Below are positions 55,111-63,953 of a DNA stretch of 64,000 nucleotides, piece after piece. How positions within the stretch are numbered: the stretch's first letter is position 1; each line of letters begins with the position of its first letter. The translations under genes and the position numbers were made by a program. The stretch covers positions 151,471 through 215,470 of the forward strand of contig NZ_PTIR01000011.1 in NCBI RefSeq assembly GCF_002934455.1. The letters are read 5' to 3'. Below the pieces are notes generated by a model, which was not told the origin of the DNA, searched no databases, and worked only from the letters and a program-made list of their open reading frames with translations. The stretch comes from Trinickia symbiotica (GTDB lineage Bacteria; Pseudomonadota; Gammaproteobacteria; Burkholderiales; Burkholderiaceae).

Positions 55111-56331
55111 TTAGCCTGCCTTGCCGTCGGCTCGCGGGCGCGTCAGGTAGGGCCAGTATTGGTACGCATATAGCGCGAATGCGACGCACCAACACAAGCC
55201 CGCCGCGTCGACCCAGCCTGCTCTCCATCTGATCAAGAGTAACGGACCGAAAACGCGCAAGACGGCGGCGGCGATCACGAGGCAATAACAAGCGATCTCG
55301 GCCCGCCCGGCTACGAGCATGCGGCCGGTATGCCCGAGCGCCGTACGCGTAATCATGGCGATAATCGCGCCTCCCAGCGCGCCGACTGTCAGAGCATGGA
55401 GTGCGATGGAATGGGGTACCCAGCCCACTGCGCTCAGCGCGAGCAGCGCAAATCCAATCGGAATGAACGCATAGGCAACATGGAGAATCGCGAGAATCGG
55501 CCGCTGGCCGACCCGCCAGGAGCGCCATCCCGCCAACCGGAATGCGTGAACCCCTGCAGTAGCGCCCGCTGCGATGCCAATGAACCCTGTGCTTGCGCCC
55601 GCTGCGTCCAGAACGAAGGTCAAAAGCGGCAACGGCAAAGCTAGCGCTTCGACCCATTGCCAGCGCTTGAATGTATAGCCCGGCACGGCGTTGCTCGTAA
55701 ACATCGGCACGACGCGACCAGCGATGATCGTCACCAGCGTGATCAGTAGTCCGACGGCCGCGTAATTGATCCGCAATGCGAGATCGACTCGCCCGCGCAG
55801 GACGCACTCGTGAAATAGGATATTTGTCAGTGTGAGTGCGCCCAATGCCACCGGCACAAAGAGGTTGCGGCGGTTGCGCGCGCGCAGGAGTACACGGAGC
55901 AGAGCAATCGCCAGCACCGGCAAAAACGCCGAATCGACGATCGCAGCCAGGGGCTCGGGACCTAGCCACATCACGATCCGTCCCGCGAGCCACAGCAGCC
56001 ACAACAGGGCCAGCGGCATACCATGTGGCGTCTCGGCTGACGTCCAGGCCCGCACTGCCGTGAGCAGAAAGCCTGCGACGATGGCGGCGGCAAACCCGAA
56101 AACCATTTCGTGTGCGTGCCAAAGGATTCCGCTCGCCGACGGTATTCGGCCTGCCGTGGCTATGCCGTGCAGTGCCCCTAGCCAAACCAGCAACGTGAGC
56201 GCGCCGAAGATCGCGCCGCCAAGATAGAACGGCCGGAAGCCGAGTCTCAGCACAGGCAATCCGGACGCAGGAGGCGTGAACGAAGAACCCTGCGCCAGAT
56301 GGGTTTCATCGAGTTGCCGCACGTTTAACAT
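55111..56331 (-). CDS. nnrS: NnrS-family heme/copper membrane protein
   Basis: About 406 residues with roughly 12 membrane helices. Family motifs include 'PVLRLGFRPFYLGGAIFG', 'WHAHEMVFGFAAAIVAGFLLTA', 'HECVLRGRVD' and 'IALHALTVGALGGAIIAMITRTALGHTGR'. NnrS proteins protect against nitric oxide. The start is uncertain: ATGs at 56349, 56346 and 56331 all overlap an NsrR-like operator, so the true start may be at 56331 or later. Confidence 0.88.
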   Translation of the reverse strand: MLNVRQLDETHLAQGSSFTPPASGLPVLRLGFRPFYLGGAIFGALTLLVWLGALHGIATAGRIPSASGILWHAHEMVFGFAAAIVAGFLLTAVRAWTSAETPHGMPLALLWLLWLAGRIVMWLGPEPLAAIVDSAFLPVLAIALLRVLLRARNRRNLFVPVALGALTLTNILFHECVLRGRVDLALRINYAAVGLLITLVTIIAGRVVPMFTSNAVPGYTFKRWQWVEALALPLPLLTFVLDAAGASTGFIGIAAGATAGVHAFRLAGWRSWRVGQRPILAILHVAYAFIPIGFALLALSAVGWVPHSIALHALTVGALGGAIIAMITRTALGHTGRMLVAGRAEIACYCLVIAAAVLRVFGPLLLIRWRAGWVDAAGLCWCVAFALYAYQYWPYLTRPRADGKAG

Positions 56332-56346
56332 GCATTTAGAATACAT
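56330..56346. promoter_or_regulatory. NsrR box candidate upstream of nnrS
   Basis: ATGCATT-TAG-AATACAT fits the known NsrR pattern ATGYATT-N3-AATRCAT exactly. It lies at the 5' end of nnrS and would place nnrS and the hemerythrin gene under nitric oxide-responsive repression. Confidence 0.75.
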
Positions 56347-56427
56347 CATTTAAGGGCGATCCACAACGTCGCCGACCATGACTTTTCCGGAGCCCTGCCT
56401 GCCTGCGCATTCGCAGTGTAGGTTCAG

Positions 56428-57426
56428 TTACCGTCTTGCGGCCCGCCTCAGTGTTTGCGATGGTGTTTCGCCGAAACGCTGCTTATAGTCATTGGAAAAT
56501 CGGCCGAGATGCGAAAAACCCCAGTTCATCGCGATGGAAGAAACGTTCCGCTCTGAAGAGTCAGACAAAATGTCGCGCCGCACTGCTTCGAGCCGATGCC
56601 ACTTCAAATACGCCATGGGCGCATGCCCGAAGTGCTGCCGGAAGCCTTCAAAGAGCTTGTAGCGCGACACGCCGGCCGCACGCTCGATGTCTTCGAGCGA
56701 GATATCTTCGCGGGCGTGATCGTGGATGAACTGCTTCGCGCGCAACAGATAGTGCGGGCATGAAGGGCCCATGGCCCCCGCGAGCGCCTGCGAATAGTTG
56801 TGCGGCTGACAGAGCAAGAGCCCTTTGATCAGCGCCTGCTCGAGGTTGCCGACCATCTGCTGATGATTGAGCAACGGCGTGGCGTGGCCCATCTCGGCCA
56901 GCAGATACTTGACCATGCGCCACCAGGCAGCCTGATCGCCGTCGACGGCATTCATCTGCGGCTCGAACGTCAATGGGGCACCGAGCGGTCGTTGCAGAAG
57001 ACCTTCAAGCACCTGACGCAGAGCCTCGCTGGGAATCGCAACGATGATCTTCCGGCAGTTGCCCATGATCGTGAGGTCCTGCCTCTCGTGCGGCGACAAC
57101 ACGAGCCCTTTGTACTCGTCCGACAGCCACAAGCGACCCTGCACGGCCAGTTCCTGCTGCCCGGTGAGCGGCAGACTCACGCTATAGCAATTGAGCGGCG
57201 CCTCGTTGTGCACGGAAACGGTGACGTCCGTGCCGTATTCCACATACCCTAACGTACTCGCCATGGAGCGCAACACCGTGCCCGAATGATGGAACTGCAG
57301 CTTCTTCGGGCTCCGCACCTGCAATCCATGCGGTCCGCAAATCGACGCCATCCAGTCCCGCGCGCCTTCGAGGTCGTGACGCAGAGCGTCAATACCTTGA
57401 ATATCGTTGAAGGCGGGCGCGTACAT
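56428..57426 (-). CDS. antR: AraC/XylS-family activator of anthranilate degradation (AntR-like)
   Basis: 332 residues. The N-terminal ligand domain begins 'YAPAFNDIQGIDALRHDLEGARDWM', as in AntR. The C-terminal AraC domain has two helix-turn-helix motifs ('ISLEDIERAAGVSRYKLFEGFRQHFG' and 'VSSIAMNWGFSHLGRFSNDYKQRFG'). It should activate antABC in the presence of anthranilate. It lies 94 bp downstream of antC on the same strand. Confidence 0.88.
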   Translation of the reverse strand: MYAPAFNDIQGIDALRHDLEGARDWMASICGPHGLQVRSPKKLQFHHSGTVLRSMASTLGYVEYGTDVTVSVHNEAPLNCYSVSLPLTGQQELAVQGRLWLSDEYKGLVLSPHERQDLTIMGNCRKIIVAIPSEALRQVLEGLLQRPLGAPLTFEPQMNAVDGDQAAWWRMVKYLLAEMGHATPLLNHQQMVGNLEQALIKGLLLCQPHNYSQALAGAMGPSCPHYLLRAKQFIHDHAREDISLEDIERAAGVSRYKLFEGFRQHFGHAPMAYLKWHRLEAVRRDILSDSSERNVSSIAMNWGFSHLGRFSNDYKQRFGETPSQTLRRAARR

Positions 57427-57520
57427 GGCGTGTCACCGAGGGTTGACGGTCGCTCGATGGTAAACCACGCCGCGCGCGGACAAAAATACGAAAAGACCCT
57501 GAACGCGCGGCGCCGCAAGC

Positions 57521-58561
57521 TCACGCAGCCTGCTTTGCGCCGTTGCTATCTGCGAATTTCTCGTAGTAGAGGCGGTGATCGGCCACGGCTTCGCGCGCGA
57601 GCCACGTCTTGATCGCCTCGACCATCGCAGGCGGTCCGCATACATACATGTCGAACGGGCTCGCGTCGAGCATGCCGCGGTCGAAATGCTCCGGAATGAG
57701 CCCTGTCTTTCCGTGCCATCCCTCCGAAGGATTCATCACCACGATGTCACACGTGAAGTTTCCGATGTGCTGACCGTAGGTCTTCAAACGCTCGAGCTCG
57801 CATAGATCGTGTGCGTTCGTCACGCCGTAGTAGAGATGCACGCGCTGGCCGCAACCGCCCTTGTGAGCAAGATCGTCGAGCATGCCGAGAAATGCGGACA
57901 GACCGGTACCCCCTGCGACCATCACGAGCGGTCGCCCCACCTCTCGCAGATAGAAGGTGCCGAGCGGCGCCTCGAATTCGATCGTCTGACCCGGCTCGCA
58001 GCGCTCGCGCATATAGTTGCTCATCGCGCCGTCGGGCAGAAGACGAACCAGGAACTGCAATTGGTTGTCGTCGGCGGGCCGGTTGGCGAACGAATAGGAA
58101 CGCCACGCGTCCGTGCCTGGCACATTCAGGCGGGCGTACTGTCCCGGCAGGAAATCGAGGCGCCCCGCGTGAGCGCTCGCGTCCAGATGCAGGATCGCCG
58201 TCGTTTCGGATACCTGCTCGACGCCAGCAACCTGGCCCGCGATCAACCGCGTTCCGCCCGCGCTGCACAGGCTCGAATCGAAGTCGAAGTAAAACGAGGC
58301 ATCCGATTGCACGCGCGTCTGGCAGGACAGGATCTTGCGCGCGGCAAGATCGTCCGCAGACAGCGCTTCTTCGTCGACATAGTCCTGCGTATAGCTGCCC
58401 GTCTCGCAGCGTCCCTGGCAGGTCCCGCACACGCCTTCGCGGCAGTCGAGCGGAATGTTCACGCCGTTGCGAAGCGCGGCGTCGAGGAGGAGTTCGCCCG
58501 AACGAACGTCGAAGAACAAAGTCTTGCTGTCCGCAAAGCTGAACGCGACCTTGTGGCTCAT
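57521..58561 (-). CDS. antC: Anthranilate 1,2-dioxygenase electron-transfer component
   Basis: 346 residues. An N-terminal plant-type [2Fe-2S] domain ('DCREGVCGTCQGRC', then 'LSCQTR') is followed by FAD-binding ('RSYSFANRP') and NAD-binding ('MVAGGTGLSAFLGML', 'YVCGPPAMVEAI') domains. It transfers electrons from NADH to AntAB. GGGAG precedes the chosen ATG. Third gene of antABC. Confidence 0.92.
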   Translation of the reverse strand: MSHKVAFSFADSKTLFFDVRSGELLLDAALRNGVNIPLDCREGVCGTCQGRCETGSYTQDYVDEEALSADDLAARKILSCQTRVQSDASFYFDFDSSLCSAGGTRLIAGQVAGVEQVSETTAILHLDASAHAGRLDFLPGQYARLNVPGTDAWRSYSFANRPADDNQLQFLVRLLPDGAMSNYMRERCEPGQTIEFEAPLGTFYLREVGRPLVMVAGGTGLSAFLGMLDDLAHKGGCGQRVHLYYGVTNAHDLCELERLKTYGQHIGNFTCDIVVMNPSEGWHGKTGLIPEHFDRGMLDASPFDMYVCGPPAMVEAIKTWLAREAVADHRLYYEKFADSNGAKQAA

Positions 58562-58576
58562 TGCGCGCACTCCCGA

Positions 58577-59074
58577 TTACAGATGATAGAAGTCGAGCAC
58601 GGCGTTGATCGTGTCGTTCAGCAGCAGCACGTGCTTACGTGCGATCTTCCAGCTCTCGCCCGCCGGGCGCAGCTGGTAGGTGGCGCGCCCAAAGAAGTGC
58701 TCAGCCACGCCGTGCCGCGCGTAAAAGGTCGCCCAGTTGGTCTTCACCTCCAACTCGCCGTGGTCGCACTCGGCGATACGCACGTTGGTGATCTGATGCA
58801 GCGTACGCGGCAGCGGCGTTGACGCCGCTGACTTTCCCGTGCGCAGCCGGAACACACGATCCTCGAGCCCCGCGCGGCTCGCATAGTAGATCAGCGACAC
58901 GCTGCGCTTAGGGTCGGTGGTGTACACGTGCTCGGAGTCCCATTGAGGCACGTGAAATTCGCTGTGTTGGTCGAACAGTTCGAGGTACTCGTCCCAGTTT
59001 TGCGCATCGCAAAGCTCGGCCTTGCGATACAGAAACTGCTCGACCGATTGTTGCAGCGTATGCGTGACGGCCAT
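58577..59074 (-). CDS. antB: Anthranilate 1,2-dioxygenase small subunit
   Basis: 165 residues, the beta subunit of a ring-hydroxylating dioxygenase: 'VEQFLYRKAELCDAQNWDEYLELFD' and 'ARKHVLLLNDTINAVLDFYHL'. It forms the hexamer with AntA. The gene starts 3 bp after the antA stop and 15 bp before antC. Confidence 0.92.
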   Translation of the reverse strand: MAVTHTLQQSVEQFLYRKAELCDAQNWDEYLELFDQHSEFHVPQWDSEHVYTTDPKRSVSLIYYASRAGLEDRVFRLRTGKSAASTPLPRTLHQITNVRIAECDHGELEVKTNWATFYARHGVAEHFFGRATYQLRPAGESWKIARKHVLLLNDTINAVLDFYHL

Positions 59075-59077
59075 GAT

Positions 59078-60466
59078 TCAAGCCTCCTTGCCGACGTTGG
59101 ATTGTTGCGCGAGGCCCTTCATGAGAAACGCCTGCCAGGCGCCGTGCTGATTGACGTAAAGCCCCTCGTGCGTCAGCTCCGTACCGCACAGCACAGGTGC
59201 AATGCCGAGCAGCCGCGTATTTGCCGTTTCGCCCGCCACCCACTTGTGATGGCCGCGCGAAATGTCGCTCCAGCGCTCGAGGCGCGCCTGGAAGCCGCGC
59301 TGCTGCTCACGGAATTCCACGAGATCGTCGGGCGTGCCCATTCCGGAGACGTTGAAGAAGTCTTCGAACTGGCGAATGCGGTTTTCGCGATCATTTTCCG
59401 ATTCGCCCTTTACGCCGATGCACTGGCTAATGACTTCCGTCTTGTTCCAGGCTACCGGACGCACGATGCGCAGTTGCGAGCTGATCTGATCCATGAAAAA
59501 GAGGCTCGGATAGACGTTCAGGTTGCGCAGCCGATGCATCATCCACTCGGCTTTCTGCTGACCGTATGCCTCGACGAGGCGCGGCATGACGGTGGCATAG
59601 CCCGGACGCACGCCGGGGTTCGGCATGTCGCTGAATAGCACGCTATGGCCGTTCCTGAAAGCGAACCAGCCGTCATCGGTATCCGCGTCACCTGCGCCTA
59701 GCTTGCTGTAGTCGAGCGTCCCGTTGGTCGCGCCGCCCTTCTTCGCGTTCGCGTCCTGCCGATGCTGCACCGTGGCGACGTAGTTGTAGTGGACGGTGCT
59801 CACGTGATAGCCGTCGAGGCCATTCTCGTTTTGCAACTTCCAGTTTCCTTCATAGGTGTACGTGGACTTGCCCGGCAGCACTTCCAGTTCGCCCGTGGGC
59901 GCTTGCGCGACCATCATGTCGAGAAACACGCGTGCGTCGCCCAAGTAGTCTTCGAGCGTGTCTGTTCCTTCCACGTCGAGACTCACAAACACGAAGCCCT
60001 TGTAGCTCGCGATGCGCGCCTTCTTGAGGCCACGCGTGGACTTGTCGAAGTCGTCGCAGTACTCGCCGGGAGCCTTTACCTTCACGAGGCGTCCGTCGCT
60101 CTTATAGCACCAGGCGTGGAACGGGCACGTGAAAGTGGACTGATTGCCCTTGCCCATACGCGTGAGCGTTGCACCGCGATGCTGACAGGCGTTGATCATG
60201 GCGTTGAGCTGACCGTTGCCATCGCGCGAGATGATCATCGGTTGGCGGCCCGCACGCATCGTCACGAAGTCGTGCGCCTGGGGAATCTCGCTCTCGTGGC
60301 AGGCGTAAATCCAGTTCTTTTCGAAGATAAACTCCATCTCCAAGTCGAACAGTTGCGGTTCGGTAAACATCTCTCGCGCAATGCGATAGACGCCCTCGGC
60401 CGGACGGAAGTCGAGGCATCCGCCAATGAATTCCTGCCATTGCGATGTGATGTTCTCTACGCTCAC
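59078..60466 (-). CDS. antA: Anthranilate 1,2-dioxygenase large subunit
   Basis: 462 residues. The Rieske ligands are in 'CQHRGATLTR' and 'CPFHAWCYK', and the catalytic iron site in 'NENGLDGYHVSTVHYNYV'. Long stretches such as 'FEKNWIYACHESE' and 'GKGNQSTFTCPFHAWCYKSD' match AntA rather than BenA. With AntB and AntC it converts anthranilate to catechol, releasing ammonia and CO2. The GTG start is chosen because AGGAGGAG lies 8 bases upstream; an ATG seven codons earlier overlaps that site. Confidence 0.93.
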   Translation of the reverse strand: MSVENITSQWQEFIGGCLDFRPAEGVYRIAREMFTEPQLFDLEMEFIFEKNWIYACHESEIPQAHDFVTMRAGRQPMIISRDGNGQLNAMINACQHRGATLTRMGKGNQSTFTCPFHAWCYKSDGRLVKVKAPGEYCDDFDKSTRGLKKARIASYKGFVFVSLDVEGTDTLEDYLGDARVFLDMMVAQAPTGELEVLPGKSTYTYEGNWKLQNENGLDGYHVSTVHYNYVATVQHRQDANAKKGGATNGTLDYSKLGAGDADTDDGWFAFRNGHSVLFSDMPNPGVRPGYATVMPRLVEAYGQQKAEWMMHRLRNLNVYPSLFFMDQISSQLRIVRPVAWNKTEVISQCIGVKGESENDRENRIRQFEDFFNVSGMGTPDDLVEFREQQRGFQARLERWSDISRGHHKWVAGETANTRLLGIAPVLCGTELTHEGLYVNQHGAWQAFLMKGLAQQSNVGKEA

Positions 60467-60782
60467 GATAGGTTCTCCTCCTGCCATTCAGCGGTCTTGC
60501 GATCAGGTCCTTGGTGGACTCGATTGAATACCCGATGGCGGCCAGGCGCTATCCGTCTGATGGCCGTTCGCTATCCGCTTTTTTTGCTCCTGCGCTCGGC
60601 CTGTCTACGCAACTGCTTTACGCGGTGTGAGTCAGCTGGACGCGCGCGAGTCCCGGCACGACCGCACCGGAAGAACGGAAAGCTGCTGAAAGGCGGGGAC
60701 CTGTTCGGCCGGCAGGCGTACGTCGGATTCGCATCAGATCGCTTCGGCGCCGTCACACCGGGCCGACACTACGACTCGGTGG
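60467..60782. promoter_or_regulatory. antA upstream region with AraC-type direct repeats
   Basis: No gene is recognised in this 316-bp gap. CGCTATCCG occurs twice (60547-60555 and 60569-60577), 22 bp apart, each preceded by a GATGGC sequence. Two repeats about two helical turns apart are typical of AraC/XylS-family sites, so AntR binding is plausible. Confidence 0.55.
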
Positions 60783-61208
60783 TCAGTTCGATGCAAAATA
60801 AAGCGCAACGCGATCGGTTGTCCACGTTGCCACGCCAGTGCCGAAAAAGTCCGCATCTTCGGTCCATACTGGGCAGCCGAGAACCATCGCGCATGCGAGG
60901 ACGGGCCAGTCATCGGCATCTCTGACACCAATTCGTTGGAGTGCCTGCTCCTTCATACTCTGGTAAGCACCAGCATCAACCGCGTGCACGATCGTTTCCA
61001 GGCTGTCGAGCACGAGGACGGCGGAATCGCGCGGAATGCCTCGCTTTTTGAGCAGCGGCGGCAAATACTTTCTAGCATCGGCGTACGCGACGTCGGGGGC
61101 GAAGAAACCGACGTCGGGCGCATTCTCGAGGACCAGGTCGCGTACGCGGCGGCCGAGGACAGCGCGAATCAGGATGTTCGCATCAAGAACGATCGATTTT
61201 CTACTCAT
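60783..61208 (-). CDS. PIN-domain toxin (VapC-like)
   Basis: 141 residues. The PIN-domain acids are in 'IVLDANILIRAVLG', 'VRDADDWPVLACAMVLGCPVWTEDADF'. Such toxins are metal-dependent RNases. The gene overlaps the antitoxin gene by 4 bp on the same strand. Confidence 0.82.
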   Translation of the reverse strand: MSRKSIVLDANILIRAVLGRRVRDLVLENAPDVGFFAPDVAYADARKYLPPLLKKRGIPRDSAVLVLDSLETIVHAVDAGAYQSMKEQALQRIGVRDADDWPVLACAMVLGCPVWTEDADFFGTGVATWTTDRVALYFASN

Positions 61209-61483
61209 GCGGCCTTGGGTTTCTTACGCGCACCAGCCGGCCTCCGAGCCGCCTTGAAGTCAGATACCACCTCCTCCACATCGACGCCGCGCTCGGCAAG
61301 GAGCCGATCCAACGCCTTGCTCGCCTTCTTCAGTGCTGCAACGTCTCCCTCGCTCTGTCCTTGCGCCGGAATGAAATAGCCGACCGTCTGCCCATGCCGC
61401 GTGACGGCGACGGGTGTACTCGACGCAATGTAGTCGGCCAAATCGGCCCGGAATTCGCGAATCCCAACCTTGATCGTTTCCAT
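61205..61483 (-). CDS. Phd/YefM-type antitoxin
   Basis: 92 residues. 'VGIREFRADLADYIASSTPVAVTRHGQTVGYFIPA' is the Phd/YefM DNA-binding fold. The C-terminal part is charged and likely neutralises the PIN toxin. A short palindrome upstream is a candidate operator. Confidence 0.85.
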   Translation of the reverse strand: METIKVGIREFRADLADYIASSTPVAVTRHGQTVGYFIPAQGQSEGDVAALKKASKALDRLLAERGVDVEEVVSDFKAARRPAGARKKPKAA

Positions 61484-61518
61484 ATCGTCGCCCCTGAGTT
61501 TGGCAACTTGTGAATCTG

Positions 61519-61528
61519 TGTGTACACA
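61519..61528. promoter_or_regulatory. Palindrome upstream of the antitoxin gene
   Basis: TGTGTACACA is a perfect 10-bp palindrome 36 bp upstream of the antitoxin start; antitoxin autoregulation would fit. Confidence 0.5.
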
Positions 61529-61634
61529 ATCCTACTCCATCAGCGAAGCAAGAACAAGGCAGCACGCGCGCGGAGACTCACCGAGGTTGATCGTCGTACT
61601 CCTAGCCGGACTCAAAAAATCGCCAGGCAAAGAA

Positions 61635-61666
61635 AAACCCCGCAGAGCCTAGACTCTGCGGGGTTT
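61635..61666. terminator. Strong bidirectional terminator upstream of the integrase gene
   Basis: 13-bp perfect stem AAACCCCGCAGAG (61635-61647) with CTCTGCGGGGTTT (61654-61666) and a 6-nt loop. It lies between the toxin-antitoxin locus and the integrase. Confidence 0.85.
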
Positions 61667-61689
61667 CCACCGCCATATACCTAAGTACT

Positions 61690-61714
61690 GGCGGAGACGG
61701 AGTCCGTCTCCGCC
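61690..61714. repeat. Perfect inverted repeat near the integrase
   Basis: GGCGGAGACGGA (61690-61701) and TCCGTCTCCGCC (61703-61714) with one base between. It lacks a T-run. The TGGCGGAGA edge resembles the complement of a tRNA-Ser 3' end, but no tRNA body is present. It may belong to the attachment site. The rest of 61715-61863 holds nothing that I recognise. Confidence 0.6.
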
Positions 61715-61863
61715 TATACCGGCATCTCACGCCCTCTCACTCGACATAACCTAAATCTTTGTTCCTATTGAATTTGTCGTCCATATTGGTCTATCCTTGA
61801 ACAGGGCAATCAACGACCGAGACATGGGTAGAAACGTGGGTAGGTCGGTTAGGCGGAGAATTC

Positions 61864-63138
61864 ATGGCGCGAGGAGTTAACAAGCTGTCAGCACGACGCG
61901 TGGAGGAACTCAAGGTCCCCGGATACTACGGCGACGGCGCCGGCTTGTGGCTACAGGTCAGCAAGACGATAACAAAATCATGGATATTCCGATACACGCG
62001 GCACCGGAGGACACACGATGTCGGCCTGGGCGCCTTCCCAGCCGTCAGCCTCAAGGCTGCCCGCGAAAAAGCGACGGAGCAGCGCGCCATTCTCGCCGCT
62101 GGCGGCGATCCCAGATCGGAGCGCGCCACAGTCAAAGCGAACGCTGCCAGCCGCATGACCTTCGACCAGTGCAGCGCTGCATATATTGAGGCCCATCGCA
62201 GCGGCTGGAAGAATGCGAAACACGCCGAGCAGTGGACGAACACCTTGGCGACCTACGCCAGCCCGATCATCGGTGCCCTGGACGTTGCCGACATCGACAC
62301 GCAACATATCGTCCGCGTTCTCGAGCGGAACTCACTCTGGACCACGAAGAACGAAACGGCATCCCGCGTCCGAGGCCGAGTCGAACGAATTCTCGCATGG
62401 GCGAAAACGCGCAAACTGCGGACGGGCGATAACCCGGCCGCATGGCGCAATCACCTTGACACCCTACTGCCGAAGCCGAGCCAGGTACAGGACGAGTCGC
62501 ACTTCCCCGCGTTGCCATACCGGCAAATAAATGCGTTCGTACAGGAGCTACGCGAACGTCCAGGTGTAGCAGCGCGTGCACTGGAATTTACTATCCTAAC
62601 GGCCGCGCGCACTAACGAAACCATTGGCGCAACATGGGATGAGATCGACCTTCAGAGCGCAATTTGGGTGATCCCCGGCCCGAGAATGAAGCGGAGCCGC
62701 GCGCATCACATCCCACTATCGCCCCGAGCTGTTGAAATCCTCGAGGAGATGCATGCCGAGCGCGATTCTGACAGCAAAAATGCCTACGTTTTCCCAAGCG
62801 GCGACGGAGGATTGTCGAATGCGGCCATGGGAAAAGTCATCAAGATCATCAACGGTCGCCGCCAGAAGGCAGGCTTGCCCCTTTGGGTGGATCCGATGGA
62901 GGACGACCGGCCGGTCGTTCCGCACGGCATGCGTAGCACCTTCCGCGACTGGGCTGGCGAGGTATCACATCACGAGAAGGAACCCATCGAGCACGCATTG
63001 GCACATAAGCTGGCTGACGACAGTGAAGCGGCGTATCAGCGCGGTGCGCTGTTCGACAAACGACGTGTACTTATGAGCGACTGGCAGGCATACATCGATA
63101 AAGTCCAACAAGAACGACAGACCCGGAACGCAGCATAG
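61864..63138 (+). CDS. Tyrosine recombinase, P4-type integrase
   Basis: 424 residues, full length for the P4 group. An N-terminal DUF4102-like arm-binding domain ('KVPGYYGDGAGLWLQVS') is followed by a core-binding domain and a catalytic domain with Arg in 'TAARTNETIGATW', His-X2-Arg in 'PHGMRSTFRDWAGE', and Tyr in 'SEAAYQRGALFDKRR'. It integrates or excises a genomic island, and appears intact. It marks the right part of the window as accessory DNA. Confidence 0.93.
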   Translation: MARGVNKLSARRVEELKVPGYYGDGAGLWLQVSKTITKSWIFRYTRHRRTHDVGLGAFPAVSLKAAREKATEQRAILAAGGDPRSERATVKANAASRMTFDQCSAAYIEAHRSGWKNAKHAEQWTNTLATYASPIIGALDVADIDTQHIVRVLERNSLWTTKNETASRVRGRVERILAWAKTRKLRTGDNPAAWRNHLDTLLPKPSQVQDESHFPALPYRQINAFVQELRERPGVAARALEFTILTAARTNETIGATWDEIDLQSAIWVIPGPRMKRSRAHHIPLSPRAVEILEEMHAERDSDSKNAYVFPSGDGGLSNAAMGKVIKIINGRRQKAGLPLWVDPMEDDRPVVPHGMRSTFRDWAGEVSHHEKEPIEHALAHKLADDSEAAYQRGALFDKRRVLMSDWQAYIDKVQQERQTRNAA

Positions 63139-63373
63139 TGAATTGCTCTCTAGCAATGCGGGAAGGACGCCTTGCACGAGCAACGCCCATGGTCGGCGAC
63201 CCGTGATCGGCCGGCGACGCTCCAGCCCAGCGAACACGGCGTGGTGGGCGCAGGGTAACCACACGGCAGTCGGCGTTGCATCACCTGACGGCCGATCGCC
63301 TCGCACGTACACCTTGGTCGTCCGGTCTTGGTCGCGCCGTTGCCGGATGCGTGTACCATCGCCGACGAAACGC

Positions 63374-63740
63374 TCACAACGCATACTTGTCGCTGCGATT
63401 CTTAAACGCGGGTTTCGTTCCTTCGAGAATGTGGATAACCTTTTCGAGCATCTTCGGGTTCTCAATGCCGCCAGCTTCGTAAGTGAAGCTGTGCTCAGTC
63501 TTGTTGCACTCCGCGTAAATGATCTGTTCCGCGTCGCACACGACCGCCAAATTGGGATTGTGAGTGACGATGATGACCTGACGACGCTCCTTGGCCGCTT
63601 TGATGCATTTGACTAAAATTTTATAGATCGTCTGGTTGTCAAGATTCTCCTCGGGCTGGTCAATGACGATAGGGATATCGTCCTTGTCCACGAGTAGGTA
63701 GTCGGCCCTGAACAACTCCCCCATTCCTTGCAGGACAAGG
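63374..63740 (-). pseudogene. TrlF-like AAA/ABC-type ATPase, C-terminal fragment
   Basis: About the last 120 residues. Walker B 'IPIVIDQPEENLDNQTIYKILV' and 'VIIVTHNPNLAVVCDAEQIIYAE' match the C-terminus of TrlF/SMC-like ATPases, which are about 800-1000 residues when complete. The 5' part is lost at an insertion-sequence boundary near 63740; the open frame beyond it is not family sequence. TrlF-like proteins are often linked to mobile or defence islands. Confidence 0.75.
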
Positions 63741-63824
63741 CTTTGCGGCCGAAATGGCGTTGCCGCAATTGCAGGAATCAAGCATATTGATACGGCAATC
63801 CTGCAAATTCCGGCGAGGCTTGGA

Positions 63825-63907
63825 TGGGTCCGAAGGTACCAGTCAGCGAGGGAGATTTGTTCCGGCAACCGCTGCGCGAGCAGATCAATCTGAAGCACCC
63901 GCTGGTG
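63825..63907 (+). mobile_element. IS5-family transposase, N-terminal fragment
   Basis: From the ATG the frame reads 'MGPKVPVSEGDLFRQPLREQ' and then 'INLKHPLV', the typical N-terminus of a Burkholderiaceae IS5-family transposase. Similarity stops at about 63907, where other repeats begin. End positions are good to a base or two. Confidence 0.7.
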
Positions 63908-63909
63908 TC

Positions 63910-63953
63910 TGGCGACAATTACTTTTGCCGGTGGCGACAACTAGATTTGCCGG
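63910..63953. mobile_element. Tandem 22-bp repeats, probable IS21-family end
   Basis: Two adjacent copies (63910-63931 and 63932-63953) share 19 of 22 bases, with the form TGGCGACAA-N5-TTTGCCGG. Multiple short repeats at the tips are characteristic of IS21-family elements. They interrupt the IS5 transposase fragment; the body of the element would lie to the right, outside the window. Confidence 0.6.

Noticed and set aside
59078..60466. Benzoate dioxygenase benA
   Set aside because: Diagnostic stretches and the AntR-like neighbour match anthranilate dioxygenase instead.
61690..61714. tRNA-Ser fragment as attachment site
   Set aside because: Only about nine bases resemble a tRNA-Ser 3' end, with no T arm; kept as an inverted repeat only.
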